Positions 26,464 through 34,590 of a stretch of 41,771 nt of DNA are shown one piece after another (the first letter of the stretch is position 1; each line of letters starts with the position of its first letter). Source of the stretch: CAZBUK01 sp964495085 (GTDB taxonomy: Bacteria; Bacteroidota; Ignavibacteria; T3Sed10-11); NCBI GenBank assembly GCA_964495085.1, contig CAZBUK010000029.1:1-41771 (forward strand), given 5' to 3'. Position numbers and translations under genes: made by a program. The notes beneath the pieces are model-generated. The model ran no database searches, was not told the DNA's origin, and saw nothing but the letters and a program-made list of their open reading frames with translations.

Positions 26464-28903
26464 CCGCCGCGATAAACCGTCATATATGCAGTACCGGGGT
26501 GCGAAGCACAGGATCGCTTTCATAGCCATTCATACGCTCGTGATAGTAGCGGCACTCATCGCCGTTTACTATATATATCCGCGTGCGCATCAGTTGGGCG
26601 GAGTTTATCTCCCCGCCGCGAAGGAGGATCTGCTCGATCGTGCACGCTCGATACTGGCCGGTTATGCTTTCACCGAGAGCGATTACCGGCTGCAGGTGCG
26701 TCTTCAGCAAAATCAAAATCTACACGTATATCTCTACAAGGAATACGGGATCGAGAAGGCGAACCGGCTGACGCGCTCCGAACTTTCTCTATTCGACTGG
26801 CACATGCGCTGGGATCGAACCGGCGAATCGACGGACGGTGAAGGCTCTCCGCCTGCGGGAGGGTGGGACGGGAATGAGTCCGGTTCGATTCGGATCGATT
26901 ATAACGGTCTCGGCCGGCTCACGCGTTTTCAATACGGCGTCGACGATACGATCGGGATTCCCTCGGTAGCTCCCGAGGAAGCAAGGGAGATTGCGGCCGG
27001 TTTCATCGGGACCCACACCGGCATTCCCGCGGATAAGCTTGGATTTCTGGAGAGTACGTCCCGTACTCAGCGTAACCGTACCGATCATACATTCACCTGG
27101 AAGATCCGCCAGGAAGAAATGGAGCGCGATTTCGACCTCCGGATAACCGTTGCCGGTAATATCGTCGCTTCGTACGAGCTCAATCCCTCCATCCCGGAGG
27201 ACGCTGCGAGCACGCAGGCGCGGATGATCGGTTCCTTCGGCAGCGCATTCGTCTACCTGCTCATCGCCGTGTTGCTGGTCGTTATGGGATTCAAACGCGT
27301 CAGGAGCGGCGAGATCGGTTTCAGATATGCGATCTATGTCGGGGTCTTCATCACCATCGTCTACGGCATTCAGTTGTTCGTGTTCATACAGTACGATACC
27401 GAGTGGTACTATTTTATCTCGTTCGCGTTCGTCGCGCTGGTCTTCGGGGGAATATCCACGCTCGGGTGGGCGGTCAGCGAATCTCTCGGCCGCGAAACGT
27501 GGAAGGAGAAATTCATCTCCTTCGATCTCTTCGGGAACTGGTACGTCTTTCATCCGCGCATCGGTACCGCAGTACTGCGGGGACTGGCGATCGGAATTGC
27601 CCTATTCGCCGTCTGGCTCGCATCGCTCGGAGCCGCTTCCGGAATTATTCGGGTGAGGTTCGTCTACGATTCCGACCTGCTCAATTTCCTGAATTCGTTC
27701 TCGCCGTCGATGTATATTCTCGCACAGTCGGGATATGTCGGTATCCTCACGCTCACGTTCTTCGTCTTCCCTCTCACGGCTATATTGTACCGGAAAACCG
27801 GTTCGACGGCGATCGCGATCGGCGGAGCCGCACTTTTGTACGGACTGGGACATGGCGGATTCATCCAGCCGCTCCCCTTCGGCATCGCCGCACTGACGCT
27901 CTACGGCGCTGCGCTCCTGTACTTCTTTCATCGTTACGACGGGTTAACGGTCTTCATCGTGATCGCAACGGCGATGACGCTTGAGTGGGGATCGGTACTC
28001 TTTTTCGCAGAGAATACATTTTTTCTGCATAACGGCATATACATAGCACTGTTCCTGGGTGCGTTGTACGTCGCCGCTGCCGGATCGATATTCATAAAAG
28101 ACAGGGAGATGGATTACAGTACGATAGCTCCCTCCTTCCAGCGGGTTATCAGCGAACGGGAACGCCTGCAGCGGGAGATCGAGATCGCCCGCGAAGTGCA
28201 AATGAGTTTCCTCCCGAGGGTAAAACCGGACATACCGGTTCTCGACGTCGCCGCGAAGTGCATCCCCGCAAACGAGGTGGGGGGAGATTATTACGATTTT
28301 ATTCCGCTCGATACATCGAGGTTCGGCGTCGTGATCGGCGACGTCTCGGGAAAGGGAACGAAGGCATCCTTCTATATGACCCTGACGAAAGGAATTGTCC
28401 GCACTGCCGCACGCGCTGCCCTGAGTCCGACGGATGTCCTCGCGAACGTCAACCGCACGTTCTTCGAAAGTGCAGAACGGGGCGCATTCATCAGCATGGT
28501 ATACGGCATATTCGATCTGAGCGATAAATCGCTGACGGTGGCGCGCGCCGGACATAATCCCGTCATCCTCTGGAAATCGTCGCTCGCCAACAGCGAAATG
28601 CTGAATCCGAAAGGGATGGCGCTCGGCCTCGACGGCGGAAACATCTTCGACAGCACCATCAGAGAGATGACCGTGAAGTACGAACCCGGCGACGTATTCA
28701 TTTTCTACACCGACGGGTTCACGGAGGCGCTCAACAAACAGCTGGAGGAATTCGGCAATGAACGGCTGCTCGCAACCGCGCAGAGGTATCATCATCTTCC
28801 GGCGGAAGAACTGCTGAGCGGCATAATCTCCGAAACACAGAAGTTTACCGGACGGCAGGAACAGCGCGACGATATGACCATGGTTGTTATCAAGATCAAA
28901 TGA
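26453..28903 (+). CDS. Polytopic membrane PP2C-type (SpoIIE/RsbU) phosphatase with CPBP-like module
   Basis: An 816-residue membrane protein. The GTG at 26453 has GGAGG five bases upstream and overlaps the peptidase stop by 11 bp. Order: one transmembrane helix (about 25-45), an extracytoplasmic domain (about 50-260), a block of eight or so helices (about 265-560), a coiled-coil linker (SERERLQREIEIAREVQMSFLP), and a SpoIIE-type phosphatase (about 600-815) with metal-binding GGDYYDF, GDVSGKG, DGFTEAL and QRDDMT. Such phosphatases usually act on anti-anti-sigma factors; none is in the window. Helices near 440-520 (ALLYGLGHGGF) resemble a CPBP protease module without the EExxxR motif. Confidence 0.9.
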   Translation: MKINRRDKPSYMQYRGAKHRIAFIAIHTLVIVAALIAVYYIYPRAHQLGGVYLPAAKEDLLDRARSILAGYAFTESDYRLQVRLQQNQNLHVYLYKEYGIEKANRLTRSELSLFDWHMRWDRTGESTDGEGSPPAGGWDGNESGSIRIDYNGLGRLTRFQYGVDDTIGIPSVAPEEAREIAAGFIGTHTGIPADKLGFLESTSRTQRNRTDHTFTWKIRQEEMERDFDLRITVAGNIVASYELNPSIPEDAASTQARMIGSFGSAFVYLLIAVLLVVMGFKRVRSGEIGFRYAIYVGVFITIVYGIQLFVFIQYDTEWYYFISFAFVALVFGGISTLGWAVSESLGRETWKEKFISFDLFGNWYVFHPRIGTAVLRGLAIGIALFAVWLASLGAASGIIRVRFVYDSDLLNFLNSFSPSMYILAQSGYVGILTLTFFVFPLTAILYRKTGSTAIAIGGAALLYGLGHGGFIQPLPFGIAALTLYGAALLYFFHRYDGLTVFIVIATAMTLEWGSVLFFAENTFFLHNGIYIALFLGALYVAAAGSIFIKDREMDYSTIAPSFQRVISERERLQREIEIAREVQMSFLPRVKPDIPVLDVAAKCIPANEVGGDYYDFIPLDTSRFGVVIGDVSGKGTKASFYMTLTKGIVRTAARAALSPTDVLANVNRTFFESAERGAFISMVYGIFDLSDKSLTVARAGHNPVILWKSSLANSEMLNPKGMALGLDGGNIFDSTIREMTVKYEPGDVFIFYTDGFTEALNKQLEEFGNERLLATAQRYHHLPAEELLSGIISETQKFTGRQEQRDDMTMVVIKIK

Positions 28904-29018
28904 GCGGGCGCCGGGGAAAACAGTTTTCCCGTACCGGGTACAAACCGGCAGCTTATACAGGCAAATCGACAAGCCGAGGCAACACCTTGGTGCCGCCGGC
29001 GCAATCGAACGGATATCT

Positions 29019-29969
29019 ATGTTGAAGCCGATTCTTCAGGCAGAACACGTCGTCAAACGATTCACCTCAGTGACGGCCGTGGACGGATTGACATTCCGAA
29101 TCCATGAGCGGGAAATCTTTGCCCTGCTCGGTCCGAACGGTGCGGGAAAGACGACTATGGTCAGGATGCTCTTGAATATCGTGAAACCGGACAGCGGCTC
29201 GATCTCCTACTCCTTCAACAGCAGTAGTACATCGGTTCCCCCGGCCTCCGCAGTCGGTTATCTGCCGGAGGACCGCGGCCTCTATCAGGATGTCACCATA
29301 CTCCGCACCCTCACCTATCTCGGGACGATCCGCGGTCTCGAACGGACGGAATCCCGCAGGCAGGCTCTCACGTGGCTCGAACGACTCGAACTCAAAGACA
29401 GATCGGAAGAGAAGATACAAGCCTTGTCGAAGGGCAATCAGCAGAAAATTCAATTCATCGCTGCGGTTCTCCACAAACCGGCATTCGCGGTGCTCGATGA
29501 ACCCTTTTCGGGACTCGATCCCGTAAACCAGGAACTCTTCTCGGAGCTCATCCGGGAGCTTGCGCGAAACGGGACCACCGTTCTGCTCAGCGCACACCAG
29601 ATGCAGCTCGTCGAGCGGATTGCCGACAGGTTCCTGCTGATCGACCGCGGCAGAGAGGTGCTCTCCGGTCCGCTCGACCAGCTTCGGCATGCGGGCGGAC
29701 TCAGCGAGAAGATCACCGTCGTCTTCGCGGATGAGAATCCCGATATTTCATCGCTGTCGAATCATCCGTCGCTGCGCGAGATACAGCACCGGGACGGCTC
29801 CGCTTATGAGCTGTATCTTGCCGAAGGCGCGTCACTCGGCGAGCTGCTCCGTACTCTCGGCTCGGCGTACAAGGTAGAGAGAATACAAACGGAGAGAGTC
29901 AGTCTGCATGACATCTTTTTACACACGATCCGATCTTCCTCCCCTCCGCGGAAAGGCAGCGGTACTTAA
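29019..29969 (+). CDS. ABC transporter ATP-binding protein (NatA type)
   Basis: This 316-residue ATPase subunit has Walker A GPNGAGKTTMVR, Q-loop region YLPEDRGLY, signature LSKGNQQKIQF, Walker B FAVLDEPFSGLDP and switch His in LLSAHQM, plus a C-terminal domain of about 100 residues as in NatA/DrrA-like exporters. The ATG at 29019 starts directly before MLKPILQAEHVVKRF; upstream in-frame sequence is non-conserved. It is followed after 27 bp by the permease gene, which is damaged, so the transporter may not function unless a permease exists elsewhere. Confidence 0.95.
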   Translation: MLKPILQAEHVVKRFTSVTAVDGLTFRIHEREIFALLGPNGAGKTTMVRMLLNIVKPDSGSISYSFNSSSTSVPPASAVGYLPEDRGLYQDVTILRTLTYLGTIRGLERTESRRQALTWLERLELKDRSEEKIQALSKGNQQKIQFIAAVLHKPAFAVLDEPFSGLDPVNQELFSELIRELARNGTTVLLSAHQMQLVERIADRFLLIDRGREVLSGPLDQLRHAGGLSEKITVVFADENPDISSLSNHPSLREIQHRDGSAYELYLAEGASLGELLRTLGSAYKVERIQTERVSLHDIFLHTIRSSSPPRKGSGT

Positions 29970-29996
29970 TTTTTTTATCAACACTGATGGCAGTCG

Positions 29997-30850
29997 ATGA
30001 ATAAATTGCAATTGACCTTCGAAGTAGCTCGATGGGAATTCACACGGTTTTACAAGATCAGGAACGAGCTCAAAGGAGCGTTCTATATGCTGCTGATCGG
30101 AGCATTCGTTTTCGGGCTCGGCTGGTTCGTCTCACAGGATACGGAAGAAAAGCCGGTACTGGCCGTACTTAATGAATACGAACTTGCACTCGATGCCCTG
30201 CTGGCGGAACAGTTCGAACTCCGCCCGATCGCAGCGGAAGAGACCGATTCAATTCTGGCATCGATCGGCGCACAGGAAATCGACGGTCTTTTCATTGTAG
30301 AATCCATCGACCGGGGGAAGCTTATAGTTCATTCCGAGCGGATGTGGACAAAGACGCTCGAAGACCAGATGACCGAAATACGGCGGAGTACGTGGATCGA
30401 GAGATCGGGACTACCGGGAGATATCGTCGAGTCCCTCCTCGCGCCATTTACCGTCGAAACCGAGATCCATGAAGCCGGCGTACGCAGCACAACGGCAGTC
30501 GAAAAAATTCTTGCCGGGGCCTGTGTGGTTTTCATGCTGTGGGGCGTCTTTATAGGTTTCGCCTACCAGTTTACAAGCATTACGGGGGAGAAACAACAGC
30601 GCATGACCGAGCAGATCGTTTCCGCCATCTCGCCCCAGACATGGATCGACGGTAAGATACTCGGGATAACGGGGGTCGGACTCGCGAACATCGGCTTCTC
30701 TGGTGGGAGGTGTTCACAGCAGTTGTGCTGCTCACCGGGACGGCTTGGCTCTTCAGAAGAGCGGCCGGAAAGATTTTTGCATTAGGAATGCTGATGTACG
30801 GGAAGGAACCGGGTTTTAAGGAAATGTGGAGGTGGATTCGCGCAGTTTAA
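29997..30850 (+). pseudogene. ABC-2/NatB-type permease, internal deletion and frameshift
   Basis: The N-terminal part (to about 30700) is a normal NatB-like permease: first helix AFYMLLIGAFVFGLGW, a large extracytoplasmic domain, a second helix LAGACVVFMLWGVFIGFAYQ and EKQQRMTEQIVSAISPQTWI. After GITGVGLANIGF the frame changes. In the +1 frame from about 30701 the sequence reads WWEVFTAVVLLTGTAWLF, then MLMYGKEPGFKEMWRWIR, which is the conserved C-terminus of this family, ending at a stop at 30848. The helices normally between these parts are missing, so this is an internal deletion joined out of frame. An assembly collapse is an alternative. The unrepaired frame stops at 30785 (262 residues). 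Confidence 0.75.
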
Positions 30851-30978
30851 TTTTCAGTGGAGATAGGAGGTAATCACCTGCATGCCCGGTTCATGGGTGT
30901 ATAAGCCAGCGGATTATTCAAATAGATCGAACGAAGCGATACCGTCGAAATCTTCGGTGATAACTCAGGAGGAGGTGT

Positions 30979-32415
30979 ATGTTTTTCCGCCAGATCTTTG
31001 AACCTCGTCTCGCACAGTACTCCTATCTGATCGGTTCTGAGGAAACCGGCGAAGCGATCGTCATCGACCCGATGCGCGACATCATGCAGTATATAGATAT
31101 CGCAGAAAGGGAGAAACTCAGAATTGTTGCCGCCGCCGAAACACATATCCATGCAGACTATGTATCCGGCCTGCGGGAATTTGCGGCACAGGGTATCAAG
31201 GTATATGCGTCGGACGAGGGAGACCGCAATTGGAAATACGAATGGCTAATTAAGAATTCGTATGCATACCGCCTTCTGAAGGATGGAGACGTCCTGTTCA
31301 TCGGCAGGATCGAGATACGGGCGATTCACACGCCGGGACATACTCCCGAACATTTAATGTTCGCGGTCGTCGACGGCGGAAGCGGTGCAACGGAGCCGAT
31401 GGGCTATATCACCGGCGACTTCATTTTCGTCGGCGATGTCGGTCGACCCGATCTGCTGGAATCCGCAGCAGGTTATCGAGACACTATGAAACCCTCCGCA
31501 CAACGGTTATATACATCGGTACTCAGCTTCAAGCGGCTTCCCGAGTATCATCGTATCTGGCCCGGCCACGGAGCCGGAAGCGCGTGCGGTAAATCGCTCG
31601 GTTCGGTACCCGACAGCACCGTCGGATATGAACTCAGATATAATATGGCTTTGTCGTTGACGGAGAGCGAAGAGCAATTCGTCAACTATATCCTGAACGA
31701 CCAGCCGGAACCGCCTCTCTATTTTTCCCGTATGAAACAACTCAATAAACTTGGACCCGACATACTCGGAAGTTTACCGCAGCCGCTTCGCCTCGATCCA
31801 TACGAGTTGAGACAATTCATACGAAATACGGACGTGACGCTTATTGATACCAGGAACCGGCGCAGGTTCCTCGACGGACATATTCCGGGATCTCTGCTTT
31901 CTCCGCTCGACAGACAATTCAATACCACCGCCGGTTGTTACGCGGATGCTGACAAACCGGTGTATCTGATAGTTCAGGATGAGAATCTGGAAACTGCGGT
32001 ACGGGATCTCGTGAATGTAGGATTGGATCAGATATTGGGATATGCGACGCCAGAGGATCTGGATTTATATAGAGAGTCGGGTGGAGAACTTGCACAGGTC
32101 GGCCGCACGACTTTTCAGGATATCGCGGTAATGTCAAGCCCGGACTCGATAACTCCGGTGGATGTGCGCCGATATTCGGAGTTTGCGGCGGGAAGAGTGA
32201 AAAATGCAATAAATAGGCCGCATACTCGTATCCTGGAGAATATGGTAAAATTACCGCCAAACGAATCGCTGGCGATATATTGCTCAAGCGGCAGACGATC
32301 CGCGATTGCCGCTGCGCTATTAAAAAGGTATAATTTCCAGGTTTTGTATGTTGAAGAAAATGTATCGATCGCATCGAAAATCGCTGAAATATGGGACTCT
32401 CAGGCTATTCCATAA
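30979..32415 (+). CDS. MBL-fold hydrolase with two rhodanese domains (persulfide dioxygenase-like)
   Basis: A 478-residue protein. Residues 1 to about 250 are an ETHE1-like metallo-beta-lactamase domain: H56, H58 and D60 in ETHIHADYVSG, HTPGHTPEH, GDFIFVGDVGRPDL and WPGHGAGSACGK. Two rhodanese domains follow. The first (about 270-365, LIDTRNRRRFLDGHIPGS) lacks the catalytic Cys, its loop reading YLIVQDENLE. The second (about 385-475) has an intact AIYCSSGRRSA loop. Such fusions oxidise persulfides and move sulfane sulfur in the cytoplasm. GGAGG lies just before the ATG. It appears to be a single-gene unit. Confidence 0.92.
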   Translation: MFFRQIFEPRLAQYSYLIGSEETGEAIVIDPMRDIMQYIDIAEREKLRIVAAAETHIHADYVSGLREFAAQGIKVYASDEGDRNWKYEWLIKNSYAYRLLKDGDVLFIGRIEIRAIHTPGHTPEHLMFAVVDGGSGATEPMGYITGDFIFVGDVGRPDLLESAAGYRDTMKPSAQRLYTSVLSFKRLPEYHRIWPGHGAGSACGKSLGSVPDSTVGYELRYNMALSLTESEEQFVNYILNDQPEPPLYFSRMKQLNKLGPDILGSLPQPLRLDPYELRQFIRNTDVTLIDTRNRRRFLDGHIPGSLLSPLDRQFNTTAGCYADADKPVYLIVQDENLETAVRDLVNVGLDQILGYATPEDLDLYRESGGELAQVGRTTFQDIAVMSSPDSITPVDVRRYSEFAAGRVKNAINRPHTRILENMVKLPPNESLAIYCSSGRRSAIAAALLKRYNFQVLYVEENVSIASKIAEIWDSQAIP

Positions 32416-32455
32416 AAAAATTTCATACCCCTCTATTCAATTAAGAAAATTTTGT

Positions 32456-32463
32456 TATCTTTG
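32456..32463 (+). promoter_or_regulatory. Possible Bacteroidota-type -7 box upstream of structured RNA
   Basis: TATCTTTG fits the TAnnTTTG -7 element used by the Bacteroidota primary sigma factor. No TTTG is found at the usual -33 distance, so the call is weak. A start near 32470 would place the rod-like hairpin of the next feature about 30 bases into the transcript. Confidence 0.35.
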
Positions 32464-32467
32464 TACT

Positions 32468-32590
32468 TATTGAGTGATCGAAGCATAACACCGGATTCAG
32501 CGGTTTGCCGGTATGTCGGAGCATAGATAATATGCCCTTCCCCCAGGGCATTTCTATAGCAAAGCATGCCGGCAACCGCTTTTTTTATTC
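32468..32590 (+). ncRNA. Putative small structured RNA, rod-like with terminator
   Basis: AGCGGTTTGCCGGTATG (32499-32515) pairs with CATGCCGGCAACCGCT (32565-32580), a 16-bp stem with one bulged T and one G-T pair. An internal loop (32516-32520 against 32561-32564) leads to GC/ATAGA pairing with TCTAT/GC, and an apical hairpin ATGCCC/GGGCAT (32532-32551). The outer stem is followed by seven T, as in an intrinsic terminator. The length of roughly 110-120 bases and the rod shape are reminiscent of 6S RNA, including the 6S-Flavo class, but I cannot confirm that. It might instead be only a long terminator for the MBL gene, although it starts 84 bp after that stop. Confidence 0.5.
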
Positions 32591-32754
32591 CCGCTATTCC
32601 CCCGCCAGATGACCGACCAATATTCGTCATTTCATAATAGAGTATTTTAAATAGGCCATAATCTTATATAGTTGTATGGCATTTTCGGATAGAATATCGG
32701 CTGAATTTATACCTTCAGGTATGATTAGCTGAACGAAAAAAATTCCCGACCCAC

Positions 32755-32783
32755 TTGACATTTGGTTATCAGCATTGTATATT
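32755..32783 (+). promoter_or_regulatory. Sigma-70-type promoter of the membrane protein/wHTH operon
   Basis: TTGACA (32755-32760), 17 bases, TATATT (32778-32783): near-perfect housekeeping promoter. The predicted start falls inside the palindrome at 32785-32801, so a bound repressor would block initiation. Confidence 0.75.
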
Positions 32784-32784
32784 C

Positions 32785-32801
32785 ACTTTAAATTATAAAG
32801 T
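32785..32801. promoter_or_regulatory. 17-bp palindromic operator, copy 1
   Basis: ACTTTAAATTATAAAGT, arms ACTTTA/TAAAGT, immediately after the -10 box, followed by a further half-site ACTTTATACA. A matching palindrome lies at 34528-34544 before the second operon. The winged-helix protein encoded at 34054-34350 is the natural candidate to bind both. Confidence 0.65.
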
Positions 32802-32825
32802 ACTTTATACACATTAGAGGTCGTT

Positions 32826-33440
32826 ATGGAACGAGAACAGGCTCATCAGGAACTCGAATTCATCAAGAAGGTGATGGCCGACAGCAGGAGGATTGTCGCG
32901 ACGGGGGGCAACGAGATGATCGCCTGGGGCATCCTGGTTACCGTCGGAATGCTCGCTATGTATGCTCATCTCCCGAGGTCTCTTGGAATTTCCACCGGAC
33001 TGCTCTGGGGAATTCTCATCGGCGCCGGTTGGGTATATTCGCTTACGACCGGACTGCGAAGGAAAACCAAAACACACGCGATAACCTTCAGCGGAAAAAT
33101 GCTCGGTTCGATCTGGCTCTCGTGCGGCATCGCAATGTCGCTGATAGGATTCATCATCGTTCCAAGCGGGTTGATTCAGTGGCAGGCTATCATACCGCTC
33201 ATGGCTATCGTCGTCGGCATCGGCTACTTCGTTACCGCGACCATATACCGGGATACGTTCACGCGCATAGCGGCGTTCGCCTGGTGGATCGCCGGCGCCG
33301 CACTCGCATATTACCCCGGCTGGCATCAGTTCCTGATATTTGCGTTCATGATGATTGCATTTCAGATCGTCCCGGGCATAATCTATCATAACAGGTGGAA
33401 GCAGCAGAGCGCTTCACATGAATCGCCGACATCGGCTTGA
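32826..33440 (+). CDS. Six-helix membrane protein, paralogue 1
   Basis: A 204-residue protein with a charged N-terminal helix (EREQAHQELEFIKKVMADSR) followed by six predicted transmembrane helices (about 32-50, 57-76, 92-114, 120-140, 148-165, 168-188). It is clearly related along its whole length to the next gene: shared pattern x-I-x-W-G-I-L-(I/V)-x-x-G, GKxLGxIW, AFAWWxxxA and VIPGI/IVPGI near the end. I do not recognise a named family. Pairs of such proteins with a small winged-helix regulator occur in Bacteroidota-like genomes as far as I recall. It is the first gene of the operon with the palindromic operator. Confidence 0.8.
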   Translation: MEREQAHQELEFIKKVMADSRRIVATGGNEMIAWGILVTVGMLAMYAHLPRSLGISTGLLWGILIGAGWVYSLTTGLRRKTKTHAITFSGKMLGSIWLSCGIAMSLIGFIIVPSGLIQWQAIIPLMAIVVGIGYFVTATIYRDTFTRIAAFAWWIAGAALAYYPGWHQFLIFAFMMIAFQIVPGIIYHNRWKQQSASHESPTSA

Positions 33441-33463
33441 AATAATTGAAGGAATCTACCGAC

Positions 33464-34057
33464 ATGGCCACGCTCGAAACTCAACAGGATCTCGCCTACA
33501 TTAAAAACATCATGCAGGAGGGGAGAAAGATTATCGTCGACAACGGCGTGGGATTCATCGTCTGGGGTATACTCATTGCAACCGGTATGATCTTTAATTA
33601 CTTCGCACTGGTCTATCGTATTCCCGGGAACATCCTGCTCATCTGGGGAATTCTCTTCGGCATCGGAATTCTCGTGACCGTTTGGGGAGCGGTGAAGGAT
33701 CGAAAGAGAAAACAGGCGGAAACGCTTGCCGGAAAATTTCTCGGAGCGATATGGGTTGGCGTCATCATTACCCTCTCGATGAACGGATTTCTGGGAAATC
33801 TCCACCCCGCATTGGCGGCGTCTATCCTCGGTCTCGGATACTTCCCCACCGGATACGTTACCGGATTTTCCATGTTCAGATATCTCGCATTCGCGTGGTG
33901 GGCCGGAGCCGCAGTTATGTTCGTTTATCCGGGATTATATACCGCGTTGGTGTTCGCGCTCATGATGATCGTACTTCAGGTTATCCCGGGTATCGTCGTC
34001 TATATCCGCTGCAAACACGAGGTATCAAAAACCGTGGCAACGGAAAGCCGAGTATGA
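33464..34057 (+). CDS. Six-helix membrane protein, paralogue 2
   Basis: A 197-residue paralogue of the preceding gene, from the ATG at 33464 with GAAGGA ten bases upstream. The N-terminal helix reads TQQDLAYIKNIMQEGRKIIV, then six helices with FIVWGILIATGMIF, GKFLGAIWVG, YLAFAWWAGAAVMF and VLQVIPGIVVYI. The shared N-terminal helix, which lies in the cytoplasm by charge, could contact a partner such as the regulator encoded next. Its stop overlaps the start of the regulator (ATGA). The two copies differ enough to suggest a heteromer, which is inference. Confidence 0.8.
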   Translation: MATLETQQDLAYIKNIMQEGRKIIVDNGVGFIVWGILIATGMIFNYFALVYRIPGNILLIWGILFGIGILVTVWGAVKDRKRKQAETLAGKFLGAIWVGVIITLSMNGFLGNLHPALAASILGLGYFPTGYVTGFSMFRYLAFAWWAGAAVMFVYPGLYTALVFALMMIVLQVIPGIVVYIRCKHEVSKTVATESRV

Positions 34058-34350
34058 AGGATTTCGATTACCAGCAGCTGGACGATGTAATCCATTCGAG
34101 GATCCGGCTCGCTATCATGGCGCTCCTGGTAACCGTCGATGAAGCGGAGTTTACGTTCATAAAGGAGAAGATTCAGGCAACCGACGGGAACCTCAGCGTC
34201 CATCTCAGGAAACTCGAGGAGGTAGGATATATTACCGTGAAAAAAACCTTTATCAACCGGAAACCCGCATCAAGATACAGCATCACGAATACCGGACACA
34301 GAGCATTTGAGTTGTACATTCAACGACTGGAAAAACTGATCGGCAAGTAG
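34054..34350 (+). CDS. Small winged-helix transcriptional regulator
   Basis: A 98-residue DNA-binding protein of the MarR/ArsR-like winged-helix type (PF13601/HTH_34-like by memory). Helices: DDVIHSRIRLAIMALLV, then FTFIKEKIQATDGNLSVHLRKLEEVGYI (recognition helix NLSVHLRKLE), and a wing VKKTFINRKPASRYSITNTG. No sensor domain, so control may come from a partner protein; the coupled membrane paralogues are candidates. The ATG overlaps the upstream stop by 4 bp. It probably binds the ACTTT-N7-AAAGT palindromes before its own operon and the next one. Confidence 0.88.
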   Translation: MKDFDYQQLDDVIHSRIRLAIMALLVTVDEAEFTFIKEKIQATDGNLSVHLRKLEEVGYITVKKTFINRKPASRYSITNTGHRAFELYIQRLEKLIGK

Positions 34351-34527
34351 CCGGTATCGGCGCTCAGAGTTGCCGGTACGGAATCATATTGTGTGACATC
34401 TGCTTTTAACCTGTTCGTTGAACGTATGAGCCGAAGAAAAAATGAGCAGCACGCTATTGAGAAATGTGAAATACATACGCAGAGCATATAAACATCAGTA
34501 TCGCTAGCGCTATTTTTTTATGGGTAT

Positions 34528-34544
34528 ACTTTATAATTCAAAGT
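34528..34544. promoter_or_regulatory. 17-bp palindromic operator, copy 2
   Basis: ACTTTATAATTCAAAGT, followed by TCTTTAATACA, matches the site at 32785-32801 plus its extra half-site (ACTTTATACA). It lies 46 bp before the next gene and overlaps possible -10 boxes (TATACT 34525, TATAAT 34532). No good -35 is seen, so this promoter may be weak or need activation. The rest of 34351-34590 holds no gene; a short palindrome with a T tract (about 34500-34520) might end the first operon. Confidence 0.6.
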
Positions 34545-34590
34545 TCTTTAATACAATATTAACCTTTAGCCAATAGCAGAAAGGGTTTGT

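Noticed and set aside
28911..28931. Hairpin GGGAAAA/TTTTCCC after the phosphatase gene as a terminator
   Set aside because: No T tract follows the stem, so termination cannot be supported.
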